Assembly: GCA_018398765.1 (NCBI GenBank)
Contig: JAHBMJ010000331.1
Coordinates: 1-50,345, forward strand
DNA from: Chromera velia
Taxonomy: Eukaryota > Sar > Chromeraceae
Direction of reading: 5' to 3'
DNA length: 50,345 nt
Part shown: piece by piece, positions 43,558 through 50,345 of the stretch
How the letters are laid out: the number at the start of each line of letters is the position of its first letter
Position numbering within the stretch: position 1 is the stretch's first letter
Translations under genes and position numbers: made by a program
The notes under the pieces: model-generated
Databases searched by the model: none
What the model was told of the DNA's origin: nothing
The model's input: the letters and a program-made list of their open reading frames with translations, nothing else

Positions 43558-45652
43558 TCTGTATGTATGTGTGTGTGTGTGTGTGTGTGGTGATCGGGAT
43601 GAGGGCTTTGATGATAGAGTGTCATTGGTGGCGCTATTGTCGCAACTTCTTTTTCCTGCAGAGTTTGTCGTTTTTCCCCTTCCTGTCCCCTTTTGAATCA
43701 CTTGCTCCTCAATTCGTGCCTTTCTGTACACGTGCGGTGCAGGTGGCCTCTGGAAGCGGTGGCACTGCATCGTCATCGTCTACCTCGGGTGGACGTCTTT
43801 CCGGGGTCTCCCTCTTTTCTGAGTCTGCCTTTGACCTCCTCTCTCTCCAGAGAGCAGTGCACGAGGGTCCTCTGAAAAACGGGAAGACGCCATCTCTCGA
43901 CAGGCGGGCTCTCGTGGAAGCATCAAGAGGGATCGCGTGTTCCTCCTCTTCCCTCTCAACACCGGTTGTGTCATCTTCATCGGCAGGTCTCCCTCCTTCA
44001 GTGTCCCTCTTCTATGAGTTCAAGGAGGACGCCCACGGACCTGCAGCTGCCACCGCGATCGAGGGGGCTCTTGAGAAGGCGGCGCGCGCTGTGCCTCAAA
44101 GAGCCCTGCCCTGGTGCCTTGTGTCCGCACTTCGTCGTGTCTGCGGGCTAAAGCGCGGAGTCCCCGCACAGGAACTTCTCCAGACTCTGCAGGTGCGTTC
44201 GATGGGCCGGCCCCCTCTTTTCCTTCCTTTAATTCCTCTGTTGCGTGCCTGCCTGTCAGGCTGCCGGACTCTCTTGCTACCTCAAAGGAATATTCGATGA
44301 GAGCATTTGTGCAGAGATCTTCAAATGAAGACAGTCATATGCACGTCGTTCTGATTCGGCATACTTTTTTTTTTTCTCTGTAATGGAGAGTGAGGAAGTC
44401 AGACATGATGCAGTCATAACGTTGGTAGGTGGTGCTGCGTGTCTTCCTTCCGAGCGCAGGCCAGACAGATAGTTCTTTCGTCCGATCGCTCCAGCCAAAT
44501 TGCAAGAATCACAAAGAGACCCGATCTCATCTCCTTGCCTCATTCCCTCCCTCACTCTCTCCTTGTTTCTTTCTTTCTATTAATCGTTCTCAATTGGCGT
44601 GCGTGCAGACGACCCTCCGACTCCTCCCGGCCCTCGGGGGTGACCCTAAGGAATCTCTCGTGTGTGCCCTTAGAAGACTCCAACTGCTCCGGCAGCCTCC
44701 CAGGGCTGCGAACACAGAGAGTGGTCAAGTTCGGTCGGGGATGAGGAGCAGCAGCAGTCAGACGGCGAGGCAGGACGACAAGAGGGAGAGCGGGAGACGG
44801 CAATTGGGGAGGGGACAGGTTGAGTCTGAAGGGGGTGCATCATCATGTGAATCTGCTTTGGAGGCTCTGGAATCTGCTCTGTCCCGTTCTCTTGTCGGAA
44901 GGCACAAAGACGGACCGCCAACGGCACCCGTCTCTCTCTGCCTCGGTCATGCAGGAGCACTAGCAAGTCTTTTGGATTTCGTCCTCTTCTGTGGAGCCTC
45001 CGACGGCGGTGTGGTAAGAGGGGCCACTGCGGCTGCGGCCGCTGGTTCCGACACGGTGAGCGGAGGTCGACAGTCGTCCCTTCGAGTGAGCGTGGATGTG
45101 CTGCCCGAAACCCTGGGAGAGCCACTGAAGGGTGGGGCCGAAGGGCGCCTTCGTGAAAGACTGATGAGAGAAAGCGAGGCGGTCCGTCTGACGGTCGCCT
45201 TCTCCCTCCATGAAGTAATCAGAAGAAGACTTTGGACGGCGGCGGAAGAGACAGAGTCGGTCCCTGCTGTGGTTGCGGGGAGGGTTCAGCAGGTTGATGG
45301 AGGAGAAGTTCAAGTAGAAGCGGAAGGGGAGGCAGAGCGAGATCCCTCGCTTGCTGGCGAGGTTAGTGCGTGGCTTGACGTGCGGGGGGGGCAAGAGGGT
45401 TTGTTTTTGTCTCCGGTCGTTGAGGAGGTGCGAGCTCGGCCTGGGGAGATGGAAGTTCAGAGGGTGCTTGCAGCTGGAGCAGTCGCCGGAATCTCTGGCC
45501 CTGACCCGTTGGTATCGGTACCAGGGTTGGGGGATGAGACTCTGTCGTCGGACTCCCGTGTAATCAAATTCTGGGAGTCCCTGCAGGATGACAGGGAGAT
45601 TCTTGTCAAGCATGCTGCGGGTGCTCTGAATGTTATCGTTTCACTGCTTTAG
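17235..45652 (+). CDS. RNF213: Giant RNF213 (mysterin)-like AAA+ ATPase / E3 ubiquitin ligase
   Basis: Exons: 17235-17936, 18038-19152, 19395-19782, 20075-20806, 21084-21251, 21539-21939, 22284-22668, 22875-22980, 23165-23803, 24194-25930, 26350-26439, 26636-27611, 27884-28553, 28915-29092, 29460-29647, 29846-30142, 30487-31369, 31608-32589, 32969-33254, 33404-33525, 33776-35337, 35703-35949, 36200-37438, 37702-38025, 38211-38429, 38785-40425, 40663-40747, 40968-41964, 42262-42799, 43196-43433, 43743-44192, 44609-45652. They total about 6,542 codons, with phase kept at all 31 junctions; human RNF213 has about 5,200. Domain order: CBM20-like (residues 104 to about 245), helical arm, degenerate AAA module (P-loop near 2284), AAA3 (2748), AAA4 (3236), RING (4712-4755), E3 shell, RZ finger (5430-5456), C-terminal domain. 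RNF213-specific signatures include MGETGCGKT, ILCDGTVDGRPI, RPGSSKSLAK, ISNWAVDPAKTNRG, YVDLGLGSQRVKCRVH, PIPLLGRLEKH and FLMPRRKGQG. The expected product is a cytosolic ATP-regulated ubiquitin ligase; substrates here are unknown. The least certain boundaries are introns 3, 7, 14, 21 and 23. Confidence 0.93.
17546..18100 (+). other. CBM20-like domain of the giant gene
   Basis: From about residue 104 the protein reads IQIRTLVIAPRLCEGEEAYV, then a GDW motif and VPYKYVKVRKEGEEKIYE, which resembles the starch/glycogen-binding CBM20 fold reported in the RNF213 N-terminal stalk. The PYKYV strand is the clearest anchor. The domain crosses intron 1 (17937-18037) into ISFDFTVDTVPVGPEVPP. Residues 1-103 before it are acidic and probably disordered. 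Glycan binding is inference. Confidence 0.6.
20915..20978 (+). repeat. Pyrimidine pentamer (TCTCT/CTCTT)n repeat in intron 4
   Basis: About 60 bp of TCTTC/CTCTT units end in TCTAG, forming an extended pyrimidine tract. The acceptor used in my model is further on, at 21081-21083. Confidence 0.85.
21361..21417 (+). repeat. (AC)n(AG)n microsatellite in intron 5
   Basis: A compound AC then AG tract of the same design as the one at 13911-13967 lies between the donor at 21252 and the acceptor at 21536-21538. Confidence 0.9.
26031..26054 (+). repeat. (GA)n microsatellite in intron 10
   Basis: Twelve GA units lie about 100 bp after the GTCAGT donor of exon 10. Confidence 0.9.
26636..28553 (+). other. 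Degenerate AAA module (AAA2-equivalent) of the giant gene
   Basis: Exon 12 carries a P-loop-like TSAAAGMGKSLLVLRRAEVL. The region where Walker B would be (VLHLVVGSECTVGVERLLF) has no aspartate-glutamate pair, so hydrolysis is unlikely. Exon 13 continues with the RNF213-specific YYSFEP and NNCSLCDPTWRDLSNF blocks, then YLFFNSDGTSFSFLG. Module numbering follows my recollection of the vertebrate protein. Confidence 0.75.
28915..30142 (+). other. Catalytic AAA3 module of the giant gene
   Basis: Exons 14-16 encode ELTEDNAQKMMAVEMRRRCG followed by Walker A GETGCGKT (about residue 2748), the LRIHGGT loop, Walker B VFFDEV at the exon 15 end, then the signature VKEILCDGTVDGRPI and sensor region AACNPYRRHSEG. 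All key ATPase residues of the family are present. The residue after GKT is Ala (GKTAL), where I recall Arg in vertebrates (GKTRL). Confidence 0.88.
31608..34000 (+). other. Catalytic AAA4 module of the giant gene
   Basis: Exon 18 encodes LFMMVVCADMRIPLFVIGRP and Walker A GRPGSSKS (about residue 3236), Walker B AVLDEVALAEECPQ (about 3310) and the sensor block ISNWAVDPAKTNRG. Exons 19-21 continue with YLLVITENYSALDIL, METGKTLVLLNLETLYESL, then YVDLGLGSQRVKCRVH and PIPLLGRLEKH. The ATPase site appears intact. A Ser/Gly-rich insert sits in exon 19. Confidence 0.9.
37745..37876 (+). other. RING finger of the giant gene
   Basis: Exon 24 encodes C-x2-C, 12 residues, C-x-H-x2-C-x2-C, 13 residues and C-x4-C, i.e. 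CDRC, QRCSHSVCLDC and NVCGVGGC. It sits where RNF213 carries its C3HC4 RING and is followed by the family-like AWRAVATDFFTDFLST. The last pair is spaced x4 instead of the usual x2. E2 recruitment is expected from the family, but RNF213 can ubiquitylate without its RING. Confidence 0.8.
40424..40455 (+). repeat. Tandem (CAGT)n array forming the exon 26 donor
   Basis: Seven CAGT units in a row give successive potential GTCAGT donors every 4 nt. The first one (exon end 40425) gives the phase needed to enter the RZ finger exon. Only every third site keeps the frame. Confidence 0.8.
40663..40990 (+). other. RZ finger of the giant gene, split by intron 27
   Basis: Exon 27 (85 nt) reads VCACPNTKCGEPYHVGDCGQ and then LNGTGKCS. 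Exon 28 starts HCGGPIGRGT, so the junction rebuilds a KC-x2-CGGPIG knuckle. This matches the RNF213/ZNFX1-type RZ zinc finger (CPN, then GxCGxxM, then C-x2-C-x3-IG). Vertebrate RNF213 has C-x3-H-x6-C at the first site. Here the His is absent and an extra Cys (residue 5435) with a three-residue insertion is present. In RNF213 this finger is needed for ubiquitylating bacterial LPS. Confidence 0.85.
42117..42139 (+). repeat. (GATC)n repeat in intron 28
   Basis: Five GATC units form a palindromic tract between the donor at 41965 and the acceptor at 42259-42261. Confidence 0.85.
42262..45652 (+). other. C-terminal domain of the giant gene
   Basis: Exons 29-32 encode LMPSVLRLVRFVNA, then DLDPFVGFLMPRRKGQG and LLDYMAAVHN, the hallmark block near the RNF213 C-terminus. 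Exon 31 has SLFYEFKEDAHGPAA and exon 32 LRLLPALGGDPKES. The protein stops at TAG 45650-45652 after NVIVSLL. Low-complexity Ala, Ser, Gly and Glu inserts separate the conserved blocks. Confidence 0.8.
43508..43590 (+). repeat. (GT)n(GA)n and (GT)n microsatellites in intron 30
   Basis: A GT tract runs into a GA tract (43511-43557) and is followed by TCTGTATGTATG and a second GT tract (43563-43590). All lie between the donor at 43434 and the acceptor at 43740-43742. Confidence 0.9.
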
Positions 45653-45871
45653 AGAAGCCGGAACAATTATAAAAGCAAAATGATAGTCATGTGATTCGGG
45701 GGTCCACTTTGGAAATAGTGGATTGGGAGCAGGCGTGCAAATAGTAGCAGATGTACTACCTAAACAGTAACCTGGTGTGACAGTGGTGTCTCTTGTACAA
45801 GTAGGGTAAGTTGAGGGTCAGAGTCCTCTGAATGACTTCTTTCTGATTGTTTTTGAAGTATTTTCTCAAAA

Positions 45872-45901
45872 ACATGCATGCATGCATGCATGCATGCATG
45901 G
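45872..45901. repeat. (GCAT)n repeat
   Basis: Seven consecutive ATGC units form a perfectly palindromic tract about 220 bp after the stop codon of the giant gene. Confidence 0.95.
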
Positions 45902-47239
45902 GGCAGGATAATCCATTTTGACCGGATATATGACCAAAATTCACCAAATCTAGGACCAAATTATTTGGCAATATATTTTCATATGAGTAATCTTTATAGT
46001 CATGCATGCAGTCAATTTTCGGCTAAATATAATAAATTATTCAATTTTATTACAATAAAGCTGGCTCAAATAGTAATGCTTTGACCGTCATTCCTAACAA
46101 CCTTTGAATATAAAAATAAAAAAATAATATTAAATAACAGGTTTGAATCGTGTCCAAAATCGTGTATGCCTAGGTGCATGCGCTATTTGCCATTAATCCG
46201 ATTATTAAGCGAGGATCGAGCAGAGTCTGGCAGAAGGCACCGTTACTGAGTCAAATAGAGACAGTGGAAGACGCACTGCGGCACCTAGAGGCTAGAGACG
46301 CTCACATGCATAAAAACCTGCCAGTCTCATGAAGAGACAAGCGAGGATCGTTACCATAATTAAGGTTCCGGATTGCTTCATGGTCCACTGCCAGGCCTCG
46401 ACTTGCACTTTAGCTTACACCGTTAAACAAACATACACTGTGCTGTTAGGAGTAACTACCAGCCCTTCTTAGAAAGCTTTTGGTTACCATCAAATTAGTA
46501 ACCAAAACTTAGTAACTAGGGGGGTTTGAGGGGATTACCACTACCGCGGTAATCTGGTTGTATCTGCCTACAAATATATTTTTTTTGTTGTTGTTGCATC
46601 GAGATCTAATATAGGAGAAACGCATCTTTGAAAACTGTATACGAATATAGTACGACATAAAAAAGGCCGCCTCGGTAACCAAACTAAGTACTCTTAATAG
46701 TACAGGATTGTAGTTCAGCACAGTGTAGTTTGAGTTGACTCTCCTGAGCCTAGTCTTCATCCATCTTTTAATCCTACACTCGACCTACAGACTAGTGTTA
46801 AATTCAAAGCCAATCTTTTTTCATGGTTCCGAACAAGCCTCAGGCTTTTTTTAGCTGTTGGAGGATATTTGTTATATCTTTGCACATCTATTTAATTTCT
46901 CTTTTAGGGAATGGTTGCCGAGCTTGACTTTTATGAAACGTAAAAAGTTTTAAATTTTGAAAGCTTGGCCACTAGTTTTAGCAAACAACGATAACATATG
47001 ATGATGATGCCTGAATCGTAGCACAAAATAATACTGGATCAAATGAAGGAAGTAAGAAGAATTGGTGGACAAGGAAGGAGAAAGGTGAAAGAAAAGAATC
47101 CAAAAGATTAAAAAGGCGTATATAGAAAGCAGAGATGTCCTGGCATCGTTTGTAATTGGATCGATCTTTGGATTCAGCTCGAGCAATCATTTTCTAACCC
47201 AAAGCATTCAAAGTGAACAAAGAATGTTGGTCGTTGTCA

Positions 47240-47400
47240 ATGACTCGTTTACGGTCTGGGGGAAGCCTCAGGTAGGCCGCAGGGTGCGATCTGAAGCCTC
47301 AGAAATGGGACGCACCTTTACCGATCGCAGAGGCGACTTCTGGTAGAACGGCGATAGTGCTCTACCGAGGGCAGTGGGCACCAACTAAACCAGGGCGGAA
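47240..47400. other. GC-rich patch with two adjacent hairpins, possible structured RNA
   Basis: Within AT-rich spacer, 47283-47288 (GGTGCG) pairs with 47311-47316 (CGCACC), and 47342-47347 (GGTAGA) pairs with 47361-47366 (TCTACC). An AAGCCTCAGG block at 47263 is partly repeated at 47294. No A/B boxes or T-loop typical of tRNA are present. This could be an RNA gene, a SINE remnant or chance. Confidence 0.25.
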
Positions 47401-47860
47401 CATATCAATCAATCAATCAATCACTATCACTATTGAACGCTAGACACTTCGTATAGCTAATTATTATCATTATTATGGTCTATAAACTAGCTAGCAGAAT
47501 GATGACTACTTATAGTTAGCAATGATGTATGATATAATGATAATGATAGACCGTTATACACAATAACTATAGCAAAACAATTAAAGTTATTAAACGTATA
47601 TATATTATAATAATAATATAATAATATAAAATTAACTATTTTTTAAATCATTCAATTCCTTAAATTTTTAAATGCTGCGCAAAAGACTCTCTGAAAGTTA
47701 TACAAGACTTTGTTGACTTACGTTGAATTGATACAATAAATTCAAACCAGGAAACGCTCATCTACCTGGCATTTGTAAGCCTGCACCAGAGAGAAAAGTA
47801 CACAGATGTTGACAAAAAACAAATTACAAAATTCTTCGGTCTTTTCAATGAGAAAGAATT

Positions 47861-48387
47861 TCATGGTCCTCGCAGCTGAAAAGACAGATAGAAAAAGACA
47901 GTTACTCCTTTTCTTCAAGATTCTGAACAGACACTTGAAAGAAAAAAAAAACCTGAGCCCACGACTCAGACACAGGCAGAAGAATAAAGAGACAAACATG
48001 CACCCAGTGAAGATTCGTCGCATCTTCCTCAAAAATTCTCGTTGGTAACAATGTGGCACCACCAGCAGGAAGAATTCTATCCTGTAGAGAAGCAATCATG
48101 TTTTCGAGCCTGTCTCTCTGTCCTTGGTTTGCACTCAGGTACAGCGAACAGACAGCTGCCTGACGGACGGACTCACAGACTGACTGACTGACCACATTCT
48201 TCCTCCCCAGGATACTCCTCGCGATGCGGAAGAAGACGGCGTAGAGATACGCCACCGCTCCGCCCACCACTGGACGCTCATCGTATCTGCACATAAAAAA
48301 GCATCGTGGGAGGGAGGGACGGAGATAGACTATATGACACCGACACACAGACAGACAGACAGACAGACAGACAGACTATATATTTCT

Positions 48388-48418
<31 letters not shown>

Positions 48419-48718
48419 TATATGTTTCTTCTTCTCCCTCCTTTTCAGACAGACAGACTACATGTTTCTTCTTCTCCCTTCTTTTCTTCAGACAGACAGA
48501 CAGACAGACAGAAACTCAATGGACGGACAAGGCACCAAGGTAGCCAGGCAGGCAGGTAGGCGGAGACCCTCGAAAGGAATGGCGTATCTTCCTTCCTTCC
48601 GTTCTGTGTCTTCCTGTCTGACCACGATAGTCTGGGAACAGACAAAAAGAAAGAAAGAAGGAAATAAATAAATAAATAAATAAATAAAGAAAGAAAGAAA
48701 GAAAGAAATAAATAAATA

Positions 48719-48750
<32 letters not shown>

Positions 48751-49347
48751 ATAAGAGAGAGCCATAGACGGGCCAGAGAGGAGGAAGACATCGAAAAAAT
48801 GCACCATGAAGGAAAGGTGAAAAGGGGAGTCAGATCAGAAGCCCATACCTACACGGCATCACTTACCCAACCACTCATTTACTTCCGCACCCAGACACCT
48901 ATCCGCTCGAGAGAGAAATACAGTACTCTCTCTCTCTCTCTTCTCACTTCTTTGTATGGGAGAGGCAGACAAGTGCCTTTTCTCTGGATCTTGTGCGGCT
49001 GCCCTTTTCTTCTTCTTCTTTGCATGCACACGTTTCCTTTTCATTCAATTTTGTCCCTCTTCATTTCTCGTATCATCGTACAAAAAAGGCGACAAGCAAA
49101 AGGAATCCCCCCCCTACCAAGAAGAGGGACAGAGACAGACTATCTATATGTTTAAACCTTCTGATCCCTCCCTAAGGAAGGACGGACCTGAAGATGATGA
49201 TGAAGATGAGGAGGCTCGGCAGAGAGACGCAGAGCTCTATGCCCCTCAGAAGGGCCCCAGTCCATGATCGCTCAGTCGAGTCTTCCAAGAAAAGGGGGAG
49301 GTCGCGATTGCGCATCTGCAGCCATGAACCCAGGCAGGCAGAAGAAA

Positions 49348-49383
<36 letters not shown>

Positions 49384-49819
49384 CACACACACACACACAC
49401 ACACACGCACGCACGCACGCACGCACGCACACACGCACACACGCACACACGCGCACACGCGCGCACACACACAGACACACACACACATGCACAGTCCTCA
49501 ACCACTTACACATAGACGCTTGCCTTCGCACTCTCTGAACACTGACTGACTGACATTTGGATGCATCCCCCAAAGATACTCGCTCCATTTGCGTTTTCTG
49601 ATGCACTGCTCTGCACTGTCTGCGTTCAATAGCGCCGCGTCCACCACCGCCCGTAGCTGTTCTTGCAGCCGCACCTTCCCCGCCTCCATGCGAAGCCACT
49701 CCTTCAGGTCTGCTCTGTCATCCCCTGCCTCCAGAGGAGACCCCCTGCCTAGTGTCCGCGTGGTGCTGCCCCCTACTCCCATCCGATAGGTCTTCGACGC
49801 TAACTGCAGACAGAAGGAG

Positions 49820-49855
<36 letters not shown>

Positions 49856-50227
49856 GCAGAGCATGTGTGTACACGCTTGTGACGTTTCACACAGAAGGCA
49901 AGACTCCTTCCCCTCCTCTCAACCACAGCGAAGGGGGGGGGGCACCCTGTCACCTCCTCTTCCCCCCCCTCCCGAAAACGAAGTGCAGTGAAACAATCTG
50001 TCTGTCTGTCTCAATCTAGCTAGCTAGCGGCATGCACCGTGTTTCGACTGGCCTCCATAAAATAGGACCTCCACTTGATGTCGGCGAAGAACTCGAAAGT
50101 CTGCAGGCCCTTCCCCTCCTGCAGGCCTCTCTTCAACAGGAGGTCCTTCTTTTCACGGGAGAGCAAATCAAGCAACTGTACAGCCGAAACGTCACCTACA
50201 CCACCGGGGGCCTGCCCGTGAATATAC
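47861..50227 (-). CDS. 3' part of an unrecognised multi-exon gene, 5' end outside the window
   Basis: Three exons are well supported on the minus strand. 50227-50038 (YIHGQAPGGVGDVSAVQLLD to MEASRNT) has a GTGCAT donor. 49803-49555 (LASKTYRMGVGGSTTRTLGR to YLWGMHPN) is in phase with it and has a GTCAGT donor. 48286-47953 (YDERPVVGGAVAYLYAVFFR to SESWAQ) has a TTATGTGCAG acceptor. A probable exon lies at 49315-49188 (RNRDLPLFLEDSTERSWTGA), and another possible one at 48631-48536 (TIVVRQEDTERKEGRYAIPF); I could not join the middle ones in phase. A tiny last exon, 47875-47861 (LRGP then TGA), after an intron of about 77 bp, is my guess for the end. The gene continues past the right edge. The family is not recognised. 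Sense-strand TG repeats precede the acceptors of the three right-hand exons. Confidence 0.55.
48345..48515 (+). repeat. (GACA)n repeats
   Basis: Several runs of GACA units (48345-48374, 48389-48418, 48448-48459 and 48490-48512) are separated by two related copies of CTATATATTTCT or CTATATGTTTCTTCTTCTCC. This indicates tandem duplication of a composite repeat inside an intron of the minus-strand gene. Confidence 0.85.
48658..48752 (+). repeat. (AAAT)n and (GAAA)n repeats
   Basis: Alternating blocks of AAAT and GAAA units run for about 95 bp. On the sense strand of the minus gene this becomes a long pyrimidine and TTTA tract upstream of the possible exon at 48631. Confidence 0.9.
49350..49496 (+). 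repeat. (CA)n and (GCAC)n microsatellite cluster
   Basis: CA tracts, a block of CGCA units and mixed CACG units cover about 145 bp. They lie between the donor at 49554 and the acceptor at 49316-49318 of the minus-strand gene. The sense strand reads TG. Confidence 0.95.
49824..49854 (+). repeat. (CA)n microsatellite
   Basis: Fifteen CA units lie about 20 bp upstream (minus-strand sense) of the acceptor for the exon at 49803-49555. Confidence 0.95.
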
Positions 50228-50243
50228 CTGCACTCATTTCCCC

Positions 50244-50244
<1 letters not shown>

Positions 50245-50283
<39 letters not shown>

Positions 50284-50306
50284 CACACACACACGCACAC
50301 ACACAC
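50245..50306 (+). repeat. (CA)n microsatellite with CG interruptions
   Basis: CA tracts interrupted by two CACGCA units lie just upstream (minus-strand sense) of the acceptor for the exon at 50227-50038. Confidence 0.95.
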
Positions 50307-50345
50307 AGAGAGACGCAGGACAATGATGGACCACTTAGTGTTTTC

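Larger units (their letters stand above)
45653..47860. other. AT-rich spacer after the giant gene
   Basis: This spacer is AT-rich, with a (GCAT)n tract at about 45872-45901, scattered TCAATCAATCAA repeats (47405-47425) and ATAATAATA runs (47606-47630). No convincing open frame or transposon is visible. A GC-richer patch at 47240-47400 is listed separately. No clear AATAAA signal follows the giant gene's stop codon. Confidence 0.6.

Noticed and set aside
48956-49267. Plus-strand open frame with an acidic DDDEDEE tract
   Set aside because: It lies opposite a probable exon of the minus-strand gene, and the acidic run is the complement of an ATC/TTC-rich coding stretch there.
49350-50306. CRISPR-like or satellite array
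   Set aside because: The repeats are plain CA/GCAC microsatellites without spacer-repeat periodicity, in a eukaryotic intron context.

Overview
This is nuclear DNA from an intron-rich eukaryote. A photosynthetic alveolate close to Chromera velia fits best, though this is inference. The supporting signs are: a lumazine synthase gene whose leader looks like a bipartite (ER signal plus transit) address for a complex plastid; genes broken by many 100-450 bp introns; introns full of CA/TG, GA/CT and tetranucleotide microsatellites; AT-rich spacers between GC-richer genes; and many TGCATGC palindromes, the sequence bound by some apicomplexan AP2 factors.

Layout. 1-2227: mostly non-coding, with one or two possible exons of an unidentified gene. 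2228-3859 (+): an intronless 543-residue protein ending in a MYND zinc finger that lacks its last cysteine. 4260-6100: AT-rich spacer holding a 790-bp inverted-repeat (foldback/MITE-like) element. 6100-9800: low-complexity spacer with no credible gene. 9809-12097 (-): an unrecognised gene with a basic N-terminal half, an acidic middle and a Pro/Ser-rich tail interrupted by 8 Ns. 12820-15425 (+): plastid-type lumazine synthase in four exons. 17235-45652 (+): one giant gene. 45653-47860: AT-rich spacer with a small GC-rich, hairpin-forming patch. 47861 to the right edge (-): the 3' part of an unrecognised multi-exon gene.

The main result is the giant gene. I could join 32 exons with consistent reading phase at every junction into about 6,542 codons. 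The product is an RNF213 (mysterin)-type ubiquitin ligase. In order it has a CBM20-like domain, a long helical arm, a dynein-like AAA+ core with two intact ATPase modules (AAA3, AAA4) and one degenerate module, a RING finger, an E3 shell, an RZ finger split by an intron, and the conserved C-terminal domain. In vertebrates RNF213 is a giant ATP-regulated E3 used in lipid-droplet biology and in coating intracellular pathogens with ubiquitin. Finding a full-length relative in an alga related to apicomplexans is the most notable feature of the window.

A second result concerns splicing. In the giant gene 18 of the 31 inferred 5' splice sites have C at intron position +3 (mostly GTCAGT-like) rather than A or G, and several lie in tandem GTCA repeats. 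Exon boundaries come from reading phase, splice dinucleotides and remembered family motifs, not from transcripts. Those of introns 3, 7, 14, 21 and 23 are the least certain.
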